A stretch of DNA of 64,000 bases. It comes from Flagellimonas sp. S3867 (lineage in GTDB: Bacteria > Bacteroidota > Bacteroidia > Flavobacteriales > Flavobacteriaceae). The stretch is taken from the NCBI RefSeq assembly GCF_014698935.1, contig NZ_JACVMN010000002.1, forward strand, positions 248,001 through 312,000, in the 5' to 3' direction. Within the stretch, counting starts at the first letter, position 1, and the number at the start of each line of letters is the position of its first letter. The notes under the pieces are model-generated. The model worked only from the letters and a program-made list of their open reading frames with translations. It was not told the origin of the DNA and did not search any database. Positions 34,941-44,352 of this stretch are shown piece by piece. Both the position numbers and the translations under genes were made by a program.

Positions 34941-36275
34941 TTATCTATCAAATGTGAGTCGTTTGGCATGTTTTTCCTCAGAAAAGTTCCCTAGTTCATA
35001 GGCCAAATGACCGTTCACAAAAGTACGCACCACTTCAGAACCAAAGGTAACGCCTTCAAAGGGTGACCAACCGCATTTATACAAAATATTGGCTTTTTTA
35101 ACTTCATTTTGGGTGTTTCGATTCACCTGCACCAAATCGGCATAGTATCCTTCCTTAATATAACCCCGTCTATCCAAGTCGAACAGTTTTGCAGGATTAT
35201 GGCACATTTTCTCAACTATTTTCTCCAAGGAAATCTTCCCTTCTTGTTCTTTTTGCAACATGGCCAACAAAGCATGTTGCACCAACGGGCCACCTGAAGG
35301 GGCATTGGCATACGGATTGTTCTTTTCCTCTAGCGTATGCGGTGCATGATCGGTGGCAACCACATCAATTCTATCATCCAAAAGTGCCTCCCAAAGTGTT
35401 TCACGGTCCTTTTTCGTTTTCACCGCGGGGTTCCATTTGATCAATGTTCCCTTTTTTGCATAATCCTCATCTGAAAACCACAGATGGTGTATACATACCT
35501 CAGAGGTAATCTTTTTTTCTTCCAAAGGAATCTCGTTTGTGAACAAATCCGTCTCAATGCCGGTTGAAACATGAAAAACATGCAGCCTTGCCCCGGTTTT
35601 TTTGGCCAAAGCAATTGCTCTTGATGAAGAAAGGTAACAAGCTTGCTCACTTCGTATTATGGGATGCAACGCTATAGGAATATCCTCTCCGTACATTTCC
35701 TGATACTTGGCCAAATTGGTCCTGATGGTTGTTTCATCCTCACAATGGGCGGAAATGACCATTTCGGTATTGCTGAAGATTTTTTCAAGTACTTCCTCAT
35801 TATCAACCAACATATTGCCCGTTGAGGAGCCAAGAAACAATTTTACCCCGGAACATGCTTTCTTATCCAGCTTTTTGAGTTCTTCCAGATTATCGTTTGT
35901 TCCCCCGAACAAAAAAGAATAGTTGGCATAGGAATCCCTTGAGGCTATGGAAAACTTTTCTTCTAACTTTTCAATGGTAGTTGTTTGGGGATTGGTATTG
36001 GGTTGTTCCATAAAGGTGGTAATTCCACCCGCAATAGCTGCCCGGCTCTCAGAGGCAATATTACCCTTGTGGGTAAGTCCGGGTTCTCTAAAATGAACTT
36101 GATCGTCTATTATGCCCGGTAACAAAAGGTTCCCTTCCAAATCAATGGTTTTGGCATCGGAATCAGATATATCCCTGTCAAGTCTCGCTATAAAGTCACC
36201 ATCAAGCAGCACATCAGTTTCAGAAATTTGATTTTCATTGACAACCGTGGCATTTTTTAAGAGGATCTTCGGCAT
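34941..36275 (-). CDS. pyrC: Dihydroorotase
   Basis: 444 residues. Metal-binding DDQVHFREPGLTHKG near residue 57, the lysine of GVKLFLGSSTG and VATDHAPHTLEEK identify a type I dihydroorotase that closes carbamoyl aspartate to dihydroorotate in pyrimidine synthesis. Normal length. Second gene of a unit dpm-pyrC-DUF4296 with 2-3 base gaps. Confidence 0.95.
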   Translation of the reverse strand: MPKILLKNATVVNENQISETDVLLDGDFIARLDRDISDSDAKTIDLEGNLLLPGIIDDQVHFREPGLTHKGNIASESRAAIAGGITTFMEQPNTNPQTTTIEKLEEKFSIASRDSYANYSFLFGGTNDNLEELKKLDKKACSGVKLFLGSSTGNMLVDNEEVLEKIFSNTEMVISAHCEDETTIRTNLAKYQEMYGEDIPIALHPIIRSEQACYLSSSRAIALAKKTGARLHVFHVSTGIETDLFTNEIPLEEKKITSEVCIHHLWFSDEDYAKKGTLIKWNPAVKTKKDRETLWEALLDDRIDVVATDHAPHTLEEKNNPYANAPSGGPLVQHALLAMLQKEQEGKISLEKIVEKMCHNPAKLFDLDRRGYIKEGYYADLVQVNRNTQNEVKKANILYKCGWSPFEGVTFGSEVVRTFVNGHLAYELGNFSEEKHAKRLTFDR

Positions 36276-36277
36276 TA

Positions 36278-37006
36278 TTAAAAATTCTTTTTAAAAAATA
36301 TACTTCTAAATTTCATGGCAATTACACCAAATATGGCTTCTCGAATAATGGCAGAATTCATCTTTGATTTTCCGTTGATTCTATCCGTAAATATTATGGA
36401 AACCTCATCAATCCTAAATCCTTTGAGGTGGGCTCGATATTTCATTTCAATTTGAAAGGCATAGCCAATAAAGCGTACTGCATCTAAATTTATGCCCTCC
36501 AAAACTTTTCTATGGTAGCACACAAAACCGGCGGTGGGGTCATGCACCCGCATTCCGGTAATAATCTTCACATAAAATGACGCACCGTAAGACAACAATA
36601 TTCTGAATAAGGGCCAGTTGACCACATTGACCCCTTTTTTATATCTAGATCCAACAGCTACATCGGCTCCATTTAAACATGCACGGTGCAACCTTGACAA
36701 ATCCGCGGGTCGATGCGAAAAGTCGGCATCCATTTCAAAAATGTACTCATAATCTCGCTCCAAAGCCCATTTAAAACCATGGATGTAGGCTGTTCCCAAT
36801 CCTGATTTTTCTTTTCGGACTTCCAAAAAAAGTCGATCGGCAAATTGATCTTGCAGCTTTCTTACATTTGCTGCCGTGCCATCAGGCGAGTTATCATCAA
36901 CCACCAGCACATGAAAGTCTTTTTTTAGGTCAAAAACTGTTTTGATAATGGCTTCAATGTTCTCAATTTCATTGAAAGTGGGTATGATCACCAGGCCGTC
37001 TGCCAT
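36278..37006 (-). CDS. Polyprenol monophosphomannose synthase-like glycosyltransferase (GT2)
   Basis: 242 residues: GT-A fold with VVDDNSPDGTA near 35 and EMDADFSHRP (DxD-like) near 93, followed by YKKGVNVVNWPL and DPTAGFVCYHRKVL, characteristic of DPM1-type enzymes. No C-terminal membrane anchor. Transfers a sugar from its nucleotide to polyprenyl phosphate at the inner membrane. The divergent neighbour is a GT39-like transferase that could use the product. Confidence 0.92.
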   Translation of the reverse strand: MADGLVIIPTFNEIENIEAIIKTVFDLKKDFHVLVVDDNSPDGTAANVRKLQDQFADRLFLEVRKEKSGLGTAYIHGFKWALERDYEYIFEMDADFSHRPADLSRLHRACLNGADVAVGSRYKKGVNVVNWPLFRILLSYGASFYVKIITGMRVHDPTAGFVCYHRKVLEGINLDAVRFIGYAFQIEMKYRAHLKGFRIDEVSIIFTDRINGKSKMNSAIIREAIFGVIAMKFRSIFFKKNF

Positions 37007-37077
37007 TCGCTAAAGATTAGAAGCGCTAAAATACGGTTTTCTCATTTGTCTGTCGATGTTACTCTGTGCCTAAATCG

Positions 37078-37107
37078 TTTTGCTGTAATTCAATATTCGT
37101 AACTTTG
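37078..37107 (+). promoter_or_regulatory. Bacteroidota-type promoter
   Basis: TTTTG (37078-37082), a 17-base spacer, then TAACTTTG (37100-37107), a full match to TTTG-N17-23-TAnnTTTG. It supports the ATG at 37129 as start of the next gene, since the earlier in-frame ATG at 37066 lies upstream of it. Confidence 0.75.
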
Positions 37108-37128
37108 CGTCATCTAAAATCCCATTTG

Positions 37129-38787
37129 ATGACCCAAAAGTTTCCCAGACTTTTTCTTGTTCTTCTGGCCGTTCTTTTTGTTCTCAACCTTGTGCAGAGC
37201 CATTTTACCGAGCTGATATATGACGAAGCTTACTATTGGTATTACGCGCAGCAGTTGGATTGGGGCTATTTTGACCACCCTCCGATGGTCGCTTTTTTAA
37301 TAAAGCTAAGCAGTCTTTTTTTTGAAGGGGAATTGGGAGTGCGTTTTATGAGTTGTGTCCTTTCCGTAGGGACCTACGCTTTTTTATGGCTTCTTATTGA
37401 TAGCCAGAAAAAGAAGGATTATGTAATCCATTTTTTCCTGTTGTTGTTTTCAATGACCTTGCTGAATGCCTACGGATTTTTCACCCTACCGGATACTCCG
37501 CTATTGTTCTTTACAGCACTCTTTCTTTGGTTGTACAAGCTTTTTTTAAGAAAACCCACTATTCTAGTTTCGGTTTTTTTGGGGATTGTGATGGCTGCTT
37601 TGATGTACAGTAAGTATCATGCCGTATTGGTCATACTTTTCGTCTTTGTTTCCAATTTTAAGTTAATTGGAAATTGGAAAGCTTGGTTAGCGGTGATTGT
37701 AGCTTTGATATGTTATACCCCACATTTTCTATGGTTATATGAACATGATTTTGTTTCCATTAAATACCACCTATTCGAAAGGCCAAATCAAGCATATTCC
37801 TTTGAGAAATTTACGCTCGGCTATTTTATAAATTTGGTTGCAATTTTTGGGCTCCTCTTTTACTGGGTTTATTTGTCCTTGATCAAGACCAGATATTCGG
37901 ATAAGTTTATCAAAGCCTTAAAATATCTCGCCTACGGGGTACTTATTTTCTTTTTTATATCCAGTTTTAACCGACGGGTGCAAACGCAATGGATCATTGT
38001 AATTTCAATTCCCATGGCTGTACTGGCCTTCAACCATCTTTTGGAAAATGTAAAAAGTAGAAAGTGGATGTACCGTATGGGTCTCATCAGCTTGGTAGTC
38101 TTGTTATATGCCCGGGCATGGTTAGTGCATCAACCCTTGGTTCCCTTATTGTTTGAAACCCACGGGAATAAGGAATGGGTCAAGTCATTACAATCCAAAG
38201 CAGAAGGTGCCCCAATTGTTTTTGAAAATTCGTATCGTGCATCTCCTATGTATGAATTCTATACTGGAGAACCCACTTTTTCCTTGAACAATCATATGTA
38301 TCGAAAAAACCAGTATTCCATCGATGATGCTGAAGAACGAGTGAGGAATAAACGCATTCTTTATGTTACGAAATATCGAAAAAGTGGGGACATCTCATAC
38401 TCCTATCCAGATGGCACACTATTTTATGGCGTTTTTATAGATGATTTTCAGTCCTACCGTAAATTGCAATGTCTGGTAGAATTATCTAAAGACTCAACTT
38501 TCCATGTATTGAAAGTCTACAACCCTTATTCTTTTGACATTCCGTTAGATAAATTGGACTATAAAGTGGCATATTCCAATAAATATAAACAGGTCAAACA
38601 GCTATTACCGATTAAAGCAAAACCCCTTGATGATAACCAATTTTTATTGAAACCGAAGGATACTGCATATTACAGCGTAAAACTACCCGAACCAACAATG
38701 GAGCATCCCGGGTATTTTCGAATCGGCATCTCCGAAAATGGCTTGCTTCCCGGACTTAATGGTAAACCAATTAAACTAAACAAATGA
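37129..38787 (+). CDS. GT39/ArnT-like integral membrane glycosyltransferase
   Basis: 552 residues from the ATG at 37129 (MTQKFPRLFLVLL), chosen on promoter position and the clean first membrane helix. The first periplasmic loop has ELIYDEAYYWYYAQ and YFDHPPMVAFLIK, the acidic DE motif and DHPP of polyprenyl-phosphate-sugar-dependent transferases. About ten membrane segments to residue ~350, then a soluble periplasmic C-terminal part. Likely adds sugar from polyprenyl phosphate to lipid or protein. Overlaps the next gene by 4 bases (ATGA). Confidence 0.9.
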   Translation: MTQKFPRLFLVLLAVLFVLNLVQSHFTELIYDEAYYWYYAQQLDWGYFDHPPMVAFLIKLSSLFFEGELGVRFMSCVLSVGTYAFLWLLIDSQKKKDYVIHFFLLLFSMTLLNAYGFFTLPDTPLLFFTALFLWLYKLFLRKPTILVSVFLGIVMAALMYSKYHAVLVILFVFVSNFKLIGNWKAWLAVIVALICYTPHFLWLYEHDFVSIKYHLFERPNQAYSFEKFTLGYFINLVAIFGLLFYWVYLSLIKTRYSDKFIKALKYLAYGVLIFFFISSFNRRVQTQWIIVISIPMAVLAFNHLLENVKSRKWMYRMGLISLVVLLYARAWLVHQPLVPLLFETHGNKEWVKSLQSKAEGAPIVFENSYRASPMYEFYTGEPTFSLNNHMYRKNQYSIDDAEERVRNKRILYVTKYRKSGDISYSYPDGTLFYGVFIDDFQSYRKLQCLVELSKDSTFHVLKVYNPYSFDIPLDKLDYKVAYSNKYKQVKQLLPIKAKPLDDNQFLLKPKDTAYYSVKLPEPTMEHPGYFRIGISENGLLPGLNGKPIKLNK

Positions 38788-39437
38788 ACCCAATAGAAAA
38801 GGTGGTAGATTCTTTGGATTGGATGACGATGGTCCTTTTCTTTAGTATGGTTGTACTTGCCTTGGGAAAGTATCTTTTCCAGAATAGGTTTTTAAACTTT
38901 ATCATCCTTCCTTTTAATAACAAATATGTGGTGCTCCATAGCAAAAAGGGGCGATTGCTGAATTGGTTCCATATTCTATTGACATTGTTCCAGTTGGTCA
39001 ACTTTTCATTGTTTCTTTTTTTGGTCATTAAAACCTTTTTTAATCTGGTCGAAGACGATCTGGTTTCATTTTTAACGGTTCTAGTGGCGGTAGTACTATT
39101 TCAATTGGTAAAATTGGGACTTCAATGGGTAAAAGGTTATGTATTCAACACACAAAACCTGATAGCCGAACTGCTTTTTAACAAAACTTCTTACCTAAAT
39201 TATAGTAGTCTCATCATGTTTATGGCCAATGTGATTCTTATTTACATTGCCCCTAGCTATAAAATTGTGTTTTATGTTGCTTTTATCTTAATTGTTTCCA
39301 TAAATGCCATAGGTTTTATCAAGCTGTTGAAGAACTATCAAAAAGCAATTGTCCCCAATTTATTCTATTTTATTTTGTACCTTTGCACACTCGAAATTGC
39401 ACCCTTAGTGATAGTTGGAACCTATCTAAACGACTGA
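38784..39437 (+). CDS. DUF4271 membrane protein
   Basis: 217 residues with six to seven hydrophobic segments; matches the DUF4271 layout in Bacteroidota (N-terminal single helix, LKNYQKAIVPNLFYFILYLCTLEIAPL near the C-terminus). Commonly found upstream of hemD in Flavobacteriia, as here. Function unknown. Confidence 0.85.
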   Translation: MNPIEKVVDSLDWMTMVLFFSMVVLALGKYLFQNRFLNFIILPFNNKYVVLHSKKGRLLNWFHILLTLFQLVNFSLFLFLVIKTFFNLVEDDLVSFLTVLVAVVLFQLVKLGLQWVKGYVFNTQNLIAELLFNKTSYLNYSSLIMFMANVILIYIAPSYKIVFYVAFILIVSINAIGFIKLLKNYQKAIVPNLFYFILYLCTLEIAPLVIVGTYLND

Positions 39438-39443
39438 AAGCTT

Positions 39444-40187
39444 ATGAAAGTAAAGACAATTTTGGTTTCCCAACCTGAACCTAAAATCGAAAATTCCCCT
39501 TATTCACGATTGATTGAAAAAGAGAAGGTAAAAGTAGATTTTAGACCTTTTATACATGTTGAAGGAGTTCAAGCCAAAAGTGTAAGGCAGCAAAAAATTG
39601 ATCTTAACAATTTTACCGCCATAATTCTTACCAGCAGAAATTCCGTTGATCATTTTTTTAGGATTGCAGAGGAAATGCGTTTCAAGGTTCCGGACAGCAT
39701 GAAGTACTTCTGTCAATCTGAAGCAGTAGCCTACTATCTTCAAAAATATGTGGTATACCGCAAGCGTAAAATATATGTTGGTAAGCGAACCTTTAACGAA
39801 TTGGTTCCCTTGATTAAAAAATACAAGGACGAAAAATTTCTTTTACCATCATCGGACACCCTAAAGGCCACTGTTCCTCAGGAATTGAATGAACTACAGG
39901 TTGATTGGAAACGAGGTATTTTCTATAAAACCGTAATCAGTGATTTATCTGATCTAAGAGAAGTCACCTATGACGTTTTGGTTTTCTTTAGCCCTTCGGG
40001 CATTGAATCTCTATTGAAGAACTTTCCCGATTTTGAACAGAACAATACACGAATCGCTGTTTTTGGAAACAGCACGGTAAAAGCAGCTACGGATGCTGGG
40101 CTACGAATAGATATTCAGGCACCAACTCCTGAAACGCCATCAATGACCATGGCTTTACAGAAGTATATTACCAGTGTGAACAAATAG
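39444..40187 (+). CDS. hemD: Uroporphyrinogen-III synthase
   Basis: 247 residues. Two-lobed HemD pattern: KTILVSQPEP start, FTAIILTSRNSVDHFF in lobe one, and DVLVFFSPSGIESLL, IAVFGNSTVKAATDAGL in lobe two. Closes hydroxymethylbilane to uroporphyrinogen III in heme synthesis. HemD is poorly conserved, so length and these two segments carry the call. Third gene of the GT39-DUF4271-hemD unit. Confidence 0.9.
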   Translation: MKVKTILVSQPEPKIENSPYSRLIEKEKVKVDFRPFIHVEGVQAKSVRQQKIDLNNFTAIILTSRNSVDHFFRIAEEMRFKVPDSMKYFCQSEAVAYYLQKYVVYRKRKIYVGKRTFNELVPLIKKYKDEKFLLPSSDTLKATVPQELNELQVDWKRGIFYKTVISDLSDLREVTYDVLVFFSPSGIESLLKNFPDFEQNNTRIAVFGNSTVKAATDAGLRIDIQAPTPETPSMTMALQKYITSVNK

Positions 40188-40201
40188 TATTCTAACGATA
40201 T

Positions 40202-40240
40202 AAAAAAAAGGCCCGATTCAATGAATCGGGCCTTTTTTTT
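40202..40240. terminator. Bidirectional terminator between hemD and pckA
   Basis: AAAAAAAAGGCCCGATTCA pairs with TGAATCGGGCCTTTTTTTT; T-runs on both strands. It serves both converging genes and touches the pckA stop. Confidence 0.93.
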
Positions 40241-41855
40241 AGAAAGCATATCGTTGCGGACCACCTCGCCTTATTTCCTCACTGGCATAGGCTTCATATT
40301 TTTTGAAGTTTTCACGAAACGCATTTGTTAATTTAAATGCTGTGCTGTAATAGGCTTCATCGTCATTCCAAGTAGCTCTTGGGCTAAGCACACTGGTAGG
40401 TACACCAGGACACTTTCTTGGCTGGGCCACCCCAAATACGGAATGAATGTGATAATTATCGTAATTGTATAACCCCAATTCTCCACTTAGGGCAGCACTG
40501 ATCATTGCGCGGGTATATTCTAATTCCATTCGTTTACCAACACCATAAGAGCCACCTGTCCAGCCAGTATTGATCAACCAAACATCCACCCCGGACTCGA
40601 GCATCTTATTGCTCAACATCTCAGCATAGGCCGCCGGATGTAAAGGCATAAAAGGAGCACCAAAACAAGCCGAAAACGAAGGTTGTGGCTCAACGACTCC
40701 AGCTTCAGTACCTGCAACTTTTGCAGTATATCCCGAAATAAAATGGTAAGCAGCCTGTGCCGGCGTCAATTTTGAGATTGGAGGCAATACTCCAAAAGCA
40801 TCTGCTGTAAGGAAAAAGATATTTTTTACGTTTTTCCCTATGGAAGGAACCTGAATATTTTCAATATGGTGGATAGGATAGCTAACTCTTGTGTTTTGAG
40901 TGATGGAAGTATCTGCAAAATCGACCTCTCCCTTTTCATCCATAATCACATTCTCTAGGATAGCGCCCTTTTTAATGGCTCCATAAATTTCCGGTTCTTT
41001 TTCTTTCGAAAGATCAATCACCTTAGCATAGCAACCACCTTCAAAGTTAAATACTGAATTATCCGCAGTCCAACCATGTTCATCATCACCAATCAATTTA
41101 CGGTTAGGATCCGTAGAAAGTGTGGTTTTACCTGTTCCAGAAAGGCCAAAGAAAATTGCAGTGTCGCCTTCCTCACCAATATTGGCCGAACAGTGCATAG
41201 GTAATGTATTCTTGTACACTGGAAGAATAAAATTAAGTGCCGAGAAAATCCCCTTTTTTATTTCTCCTGTATATCCGGTGCCCCCAATCAATGCAATTTT
41301 TCTTGAAAAATTTAAGATTGCAAAGTTGTGTTGACGTGTCCCATCAACCTCAGCATCGGCCATAAATCCTGGTGCGTTTAACACTGTCCACTCAGGTTCA
41401 AAGCCGGTTAGCTCTTCCTCGGTTGGCCTAATGAACATGTTCTGCGCAAACATATTGGACCAAGGATATTCATTGACTACCCTAATACTCAATTTGTAAT
41501 CCGCATCCGCACAGGCGTAACAATCACGAACGAACAACTCTTTTTCATTAAGGTAGGCAATAACCTTGTCGTATAGTTTGTCAAATTTTTGACTCTCAAA
41601 AGGAATGTTGATATTCCCCCACCACACTTTATCTTTGGTTATCTCATCCTCAACAATAAAGCGGTCCATTGGAGATCTACCGGTAAACTCTCCCGTATTT
41701 ACTGCCAAAGCACCTGATGAGGCTTCTTTTCCCATATCTTTTTCAATGGTGACCCGATGCAAATTGTCTGATGACAGCTGATAATGTATACGATTGTGGT
41801 CGATTCCATATGATTTTAACGAAATCGATTTCGTAGTTGAGATAGGCGTACTCAT
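40239..41855 (-). CDS. pckA: Phosphoenolpyruvate carboxykinase (ATP)
   Basis: 538 residues, full length. The P-loop GLSGTGKTTLS, the kinase-2 region IGDDEHGWTADNSVFNFEGGCYAK, and NTGEFTGRSPMDRF near the N-terminus are diagnostic of the ATP-dependent enzyme, which converts oxaloacetate to PEP in gluconeogenesis. Transcribed alone from a -7 element at 41877-41884. Confidence 0.97.
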   Translation of the reverse strand: MSTPISTTKSISLKSYGIDHNRIHYQLSSDNLHRVTIEKDMGKEASSGALAVNTGEFTGRSPMDRFIVEDEITKDKVWWGNINIPFESQKFDKLYDKVIAYLNEKELFVRDCYACADADYKLSIRVVNEYPWSNMFAQNMFIRPTEEELTGFEPEWTVLNAPGFMADAEVDGTRQHNFAILNFSRKIALIGGTGYTGEIKKGIFSALNFILPVYKNTLPMHCSANIGEEGDTAIFFGLSGTGKTTLSTDPNRKLIGDDEHGWTADNSVFNFEGGCYAKVIDLSKEKEPEIYGAIKKGAILENVIMDEKGEVDFADTSITQNTRVSYPIHHIENIQVPSIGKNVKNIFFLTADAFGVLPPISKLTPAQAAYHFISGYTAKVAGTEAGVVEPQPSFSACFGAPFMPLHPAAYAEMLSNKMLESGVDVWLINTGWTGGSYGVGKRMELEYTRAMISAALSGELGLYNYDNYHIHSVFGVAQPRKCPGVPTSVLSPRATWNDDEAYYSTAFKLTNAFRENFKKYEAYASEEIRRGGPQRYAF

Positions 41856-41876
41856 TTAGTTAATTTTAAGTTGGTG

Positions 41877-41884
41877 CAAAGCTA
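41877..41884 (-). promoter_or_regulatory. -7 element of the pckA promoter
   Basis: Minus strand reads TAGCTTTG, an exact TAnnTTTG, 22 bases before the pckA start. No good TTG was found at the -33 position. Confidence 0.55.
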
Positions 41885-41917
41885 GAAAATCTAGTCAGTT
41901 CCACCTTAAAATATTGC

Positions 41918-42310
41918 TTATTTATCTAGTTTTCTGGTCAAAATGTAATAGCTGAGCAGGGCCCAACCAACAATTAAGATGCTGCCTCCAATGGGTGTAA
42001 CAAATCCAATCTTTCTAAAATCAAACGAGGTAAGTTCATTTAAGGCCAATAGGTAAATGGAAAAGGAAAACAAGACGGTTCCAATCCAAACCAATCTAAA
42101 AACCAATTTTCGTGGTTTCGAATCCAATCCATCCCATATACCCAAAAAGAGCAGGAACAGCGCATGGTACATTTGATAGCGAACACCAGTTTCAAAAGAT
42201 TGGATGGAGTCTCTATCAATTACCTTTTCGAGCCCATGTGCGCCAAAAGCCCCAAGCATTATGGCCAATAAACCGAAAATTGTGGCTGTCATCAAAATTG
42301 TTTTGTTCAT
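41918..42310 (-). CDS. DUF423 membrane protein
   Basis: 130 residues, four membrane helices, with the family pattern GAFGAHGLEKVID near the start, YQMYHALFLLFLG and FVTPIGGSILIVGWALL. YgdD-type inner-membrane protein of unknown function. Monocistronic by position. Confidence 0.9.
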   Translation of the reverse strand: MNKTILMTATIFGLLAIMLGAFGAHGLEKVIDRDSIQSFETGVRYQMYHALFLLFLGIWDGLDSKPRKLVFRLVWIGTVLFSFSIYLLALNELTSFDFRKIGFVTPIGGSILIVGWALLSYYILTRKLDK

Positions 42311-42389
42311 AACTTTGTAATCTTATTTTTTTAAAAATATAACAATTTGATACTTTAGTGTCCGTTTTAATCAAAAGTAAATAAAACGC

Positions 42390-43763
42390 ATGGTTCGTAC
42401 TATTTTGGTTCTTGGCGCAGGAAAATCTACCTCATATTTGCTAGACTATATCCTAAAAAATGCTGAAAAAGAAAATCTTCAGTTGATTATTGGTGATCTT
42501 CATCCAGAAAATATTTCCGCCGATATTTCCTCCCATCCCAATTGTAGGGTTGTAGCCTTGGATATTTTTAATGATGATGACAGAAGGAGGTTGATCGAAT
42601 CATCTTCGATTGTAGTGTCCATGTTACCCCCAAGATTGCACATTAAAATTGCTGAGGATTGTATCCACTATAAAAAACATCTTGTAACGGCTTCTTATGT
42701 AAGTAAGGAAATCGAAGCACTGAACGATGAAGCCAAGAAAAATGGCCTCGTTTTTATGAACGAAGTTGGGCTTGACCCTGGAATTGATCACATGAGCGCT
42801 ATGGAAATCATTGACCGCATTCATGGAAATGGTGGAAAAATGCTTCTTTTTGAATCGTTTACAGGTGGTCTGGTCGCCCCGGCCAATGACTCCAATCTTT
42901 GGAATTATAAGTTTACCTGGAATCCCAGAAATGTGGTTTTGGCCGGACAAGGGGGTGCGGCCAAATTTATTCAAGAAGGTACCTACAAATATATTCCCTA
43001 TCAGAAACTTTTCCGACGAACTGAGCTTGTTGAAATTGAAGGATATGGCTCCTTCGAAGTGTATCCCAATAGGGATTCTTTAAAGTATACTGATGCCTAT
43101 GGACTACAGGATGCATTGACCTTGTATCGAGGCACTATGAGAAGAGTGGGTTTTTCCAAAGCTTGGCATGTGTTCGTAATGTTGGGGATGACAGATGATA
43201 GTTATACCATTGAAAATTCCGAAGGAATGTCATACCGTGATTTTGTAAACCTATTTCTTCCCTATTCACCTACAGATTCGGTTGAATTGAAATTGAGGCA
43301 CTATCTTAAGATAGACCAGGACGATATTAGGTGGGGCAAACTTATAGAACTAGACCTATTCAATCATTCCAAAAAGATTCCTATTAAGAATGCCACACCA
43401 GCTAAAATGTTGCAATACATCCTAGAGGATAGCTGGACCTTGAAAAAGGATGAAAAGGACATGATCGTTATGTACCACAAGTTTGGTTATGAAATGGATG
43501 GGCAAAAAAAACAGATTGATGCCAATATGGTTGTGCTGGGTGAAAACCAAACGTATACTGCCATGGCCAAGACTGTTGGTTTACCGGTCGCCATTGCCAC
43601 ACTTCAGATTTTAAACAATAAAATTACCACTCCCGGAGTCCAGATACCTATTAGCAAGGAGGTCTATGAACCTATTCTTTCAGAGTTAAAATCTTACGGA
43701 ATTACTTTTAAAGAACACGAGGTTCCTTATCTGGGTTACAACCCTGACACTATCGGAAGTTAA
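42390..43763 (+). CDS. Saccharopine dehydrogenase family protein (lysine catabolism)
   Basis: 457 residues. N-terminal Rossmann motif VLGAGKSTSYLLDY, ending of that domain VVSMLPPRLHIKIAEDCI, then a saccharopine-reductase-like C-terminal domain (FMNEVGLDPGIDHMSAMEII, SFTGGLVAPANDSNLWNYKFTWNPRNV). This is the alpha-aminoadipate-semialdehyde/glutamate-forming type (LYS9-like). An Lrp/AsnC regulator follows 48 bases downstream on the same strand, supporting an amino-acid role. Confidence 0.9.
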   Translation: MVRTILVLGAGKSTSYLLDYILKNAEKENLQLIIGDLHPENISADISSHPNCRVVALDIFNDDDRRRLIESSSIVVSMLPPRLHIKIAEDCIHYKKHLVTASYVSKEIEALNDEAKKNGLVFMNEVGLDPGIDHMSAMEIIDRIHGNGGKMLLFESFTGGLVAPANDSNLWNYKFTWNPRNVVLAGQGGAAKFIQEGTYKYIPYQKLFRRTELVEIEGYGSFEVYPNRDSLKYTDAYGLQDALTLYRGTMRRVGFSKAWHVFVMLGMTDDSYTIENSEGMSYRDFVNLFLPYSPTDSVELKLRHYLKIDQDDIRWGKLIELDLFNHSKKIPIKNATPAKMLQYILEDSWTLKKDEKDMIVMYHKFGYEMDGQKKQIDANMVVLGENQTYTAMAKTVGLPVAIATLQILNNKITTPGVQIPISKEVYEPILSELKSYGITFKEHEVPYLGYNPDTIGS

Positions 43764-43811
43764 TTATTTTCGGTTTTTCGGTATCTTTAGCTTCAATTTT
43801 GAAGTATTGAC

Positions 43812-44282
43812 ATGAAAAACACTAACACTTCGGTTAAAATTGACGGTATAGACAAAAAAATACTTAGGTATTTGATGGAGGATGCCCGGCGGCCAATTCT
43901 TGAGATTGCCAGAAATATTGGAATCTCTGGTGCAGCCATTCACCAGCGTTTGCGCAAGTTGGAAAATTCTAAACTGCTGTCCGGCTCAAAGTTTGTCATT
44001 AACCCCAAGGTATTAGGGTATACCACTATGGCCTATATCGGTATTTTTTTAGACAAGGCGATGTCCAATCCCCAGGCTGTAAAGGAACTTGAAAAAATTC
44101 CGGAAGTGCTTGAATGTCATTACACGACGGGAAACTGGTCTATTTTGATTAAGGTGCTTTGCAAAGACAACGAGCATTTGATGCATGTGCTGAACAAACG
44201 CATACAACAAATTGAAGGGGTTTCACGAACTGAAACTTTTATTTCATTGCATCAGCAAATAGATCGGCAGATTTCAATCTAA
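43812..44282 (+). CDS. Lrp/AsnC-family transcriptional regulator
   Basis: 156 residues: N-terminal helix-turn-helix (LEIARNIGISGAAIHQRLRKLE) and C-terminal RAM ligand-binding domain (AYIGIFLDKAM, VLECHYTTGNWSILIKV). Probably senses an amino acid, and lysine or a breakdown product is the natural guess given the neighbour. TATCTTTA lies shortly upstream, so it may also have its own promoter. Confidence 0.92.
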   Translation: MKNTNTSVKIDGIDKKILRYLMEDARRPILEIARNIGISGAAIHQRLRKLENSKLLSGSKFVINPKVLGYTTMAYIGIFLDKAMSNPQAVKELEKIPEVLECHYTTGNWSILIKVLCKDNEHLMHVLNKRIQQIEGVSRTETFISLHQQIDRQISI

Positions 44283-44324
44283 AAAAACCCGCTTGAATTG
44301 CTCCAAACAGGTTTTCCAGTATTA

Positions 44325-44352
44325 TTCCTTCTAAAGAAGGAAGTCTATTTTT
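44325..44352 (+). terminator. Terminator of the lysine/Lrp unit
   Basis: TTCCTTC-TAAA-GAAGGAA, a perfect 7-bp stem, followed by a TATTTTTT run that reaches the stop codon of the converging peptidase gene. Confidence 0.6.
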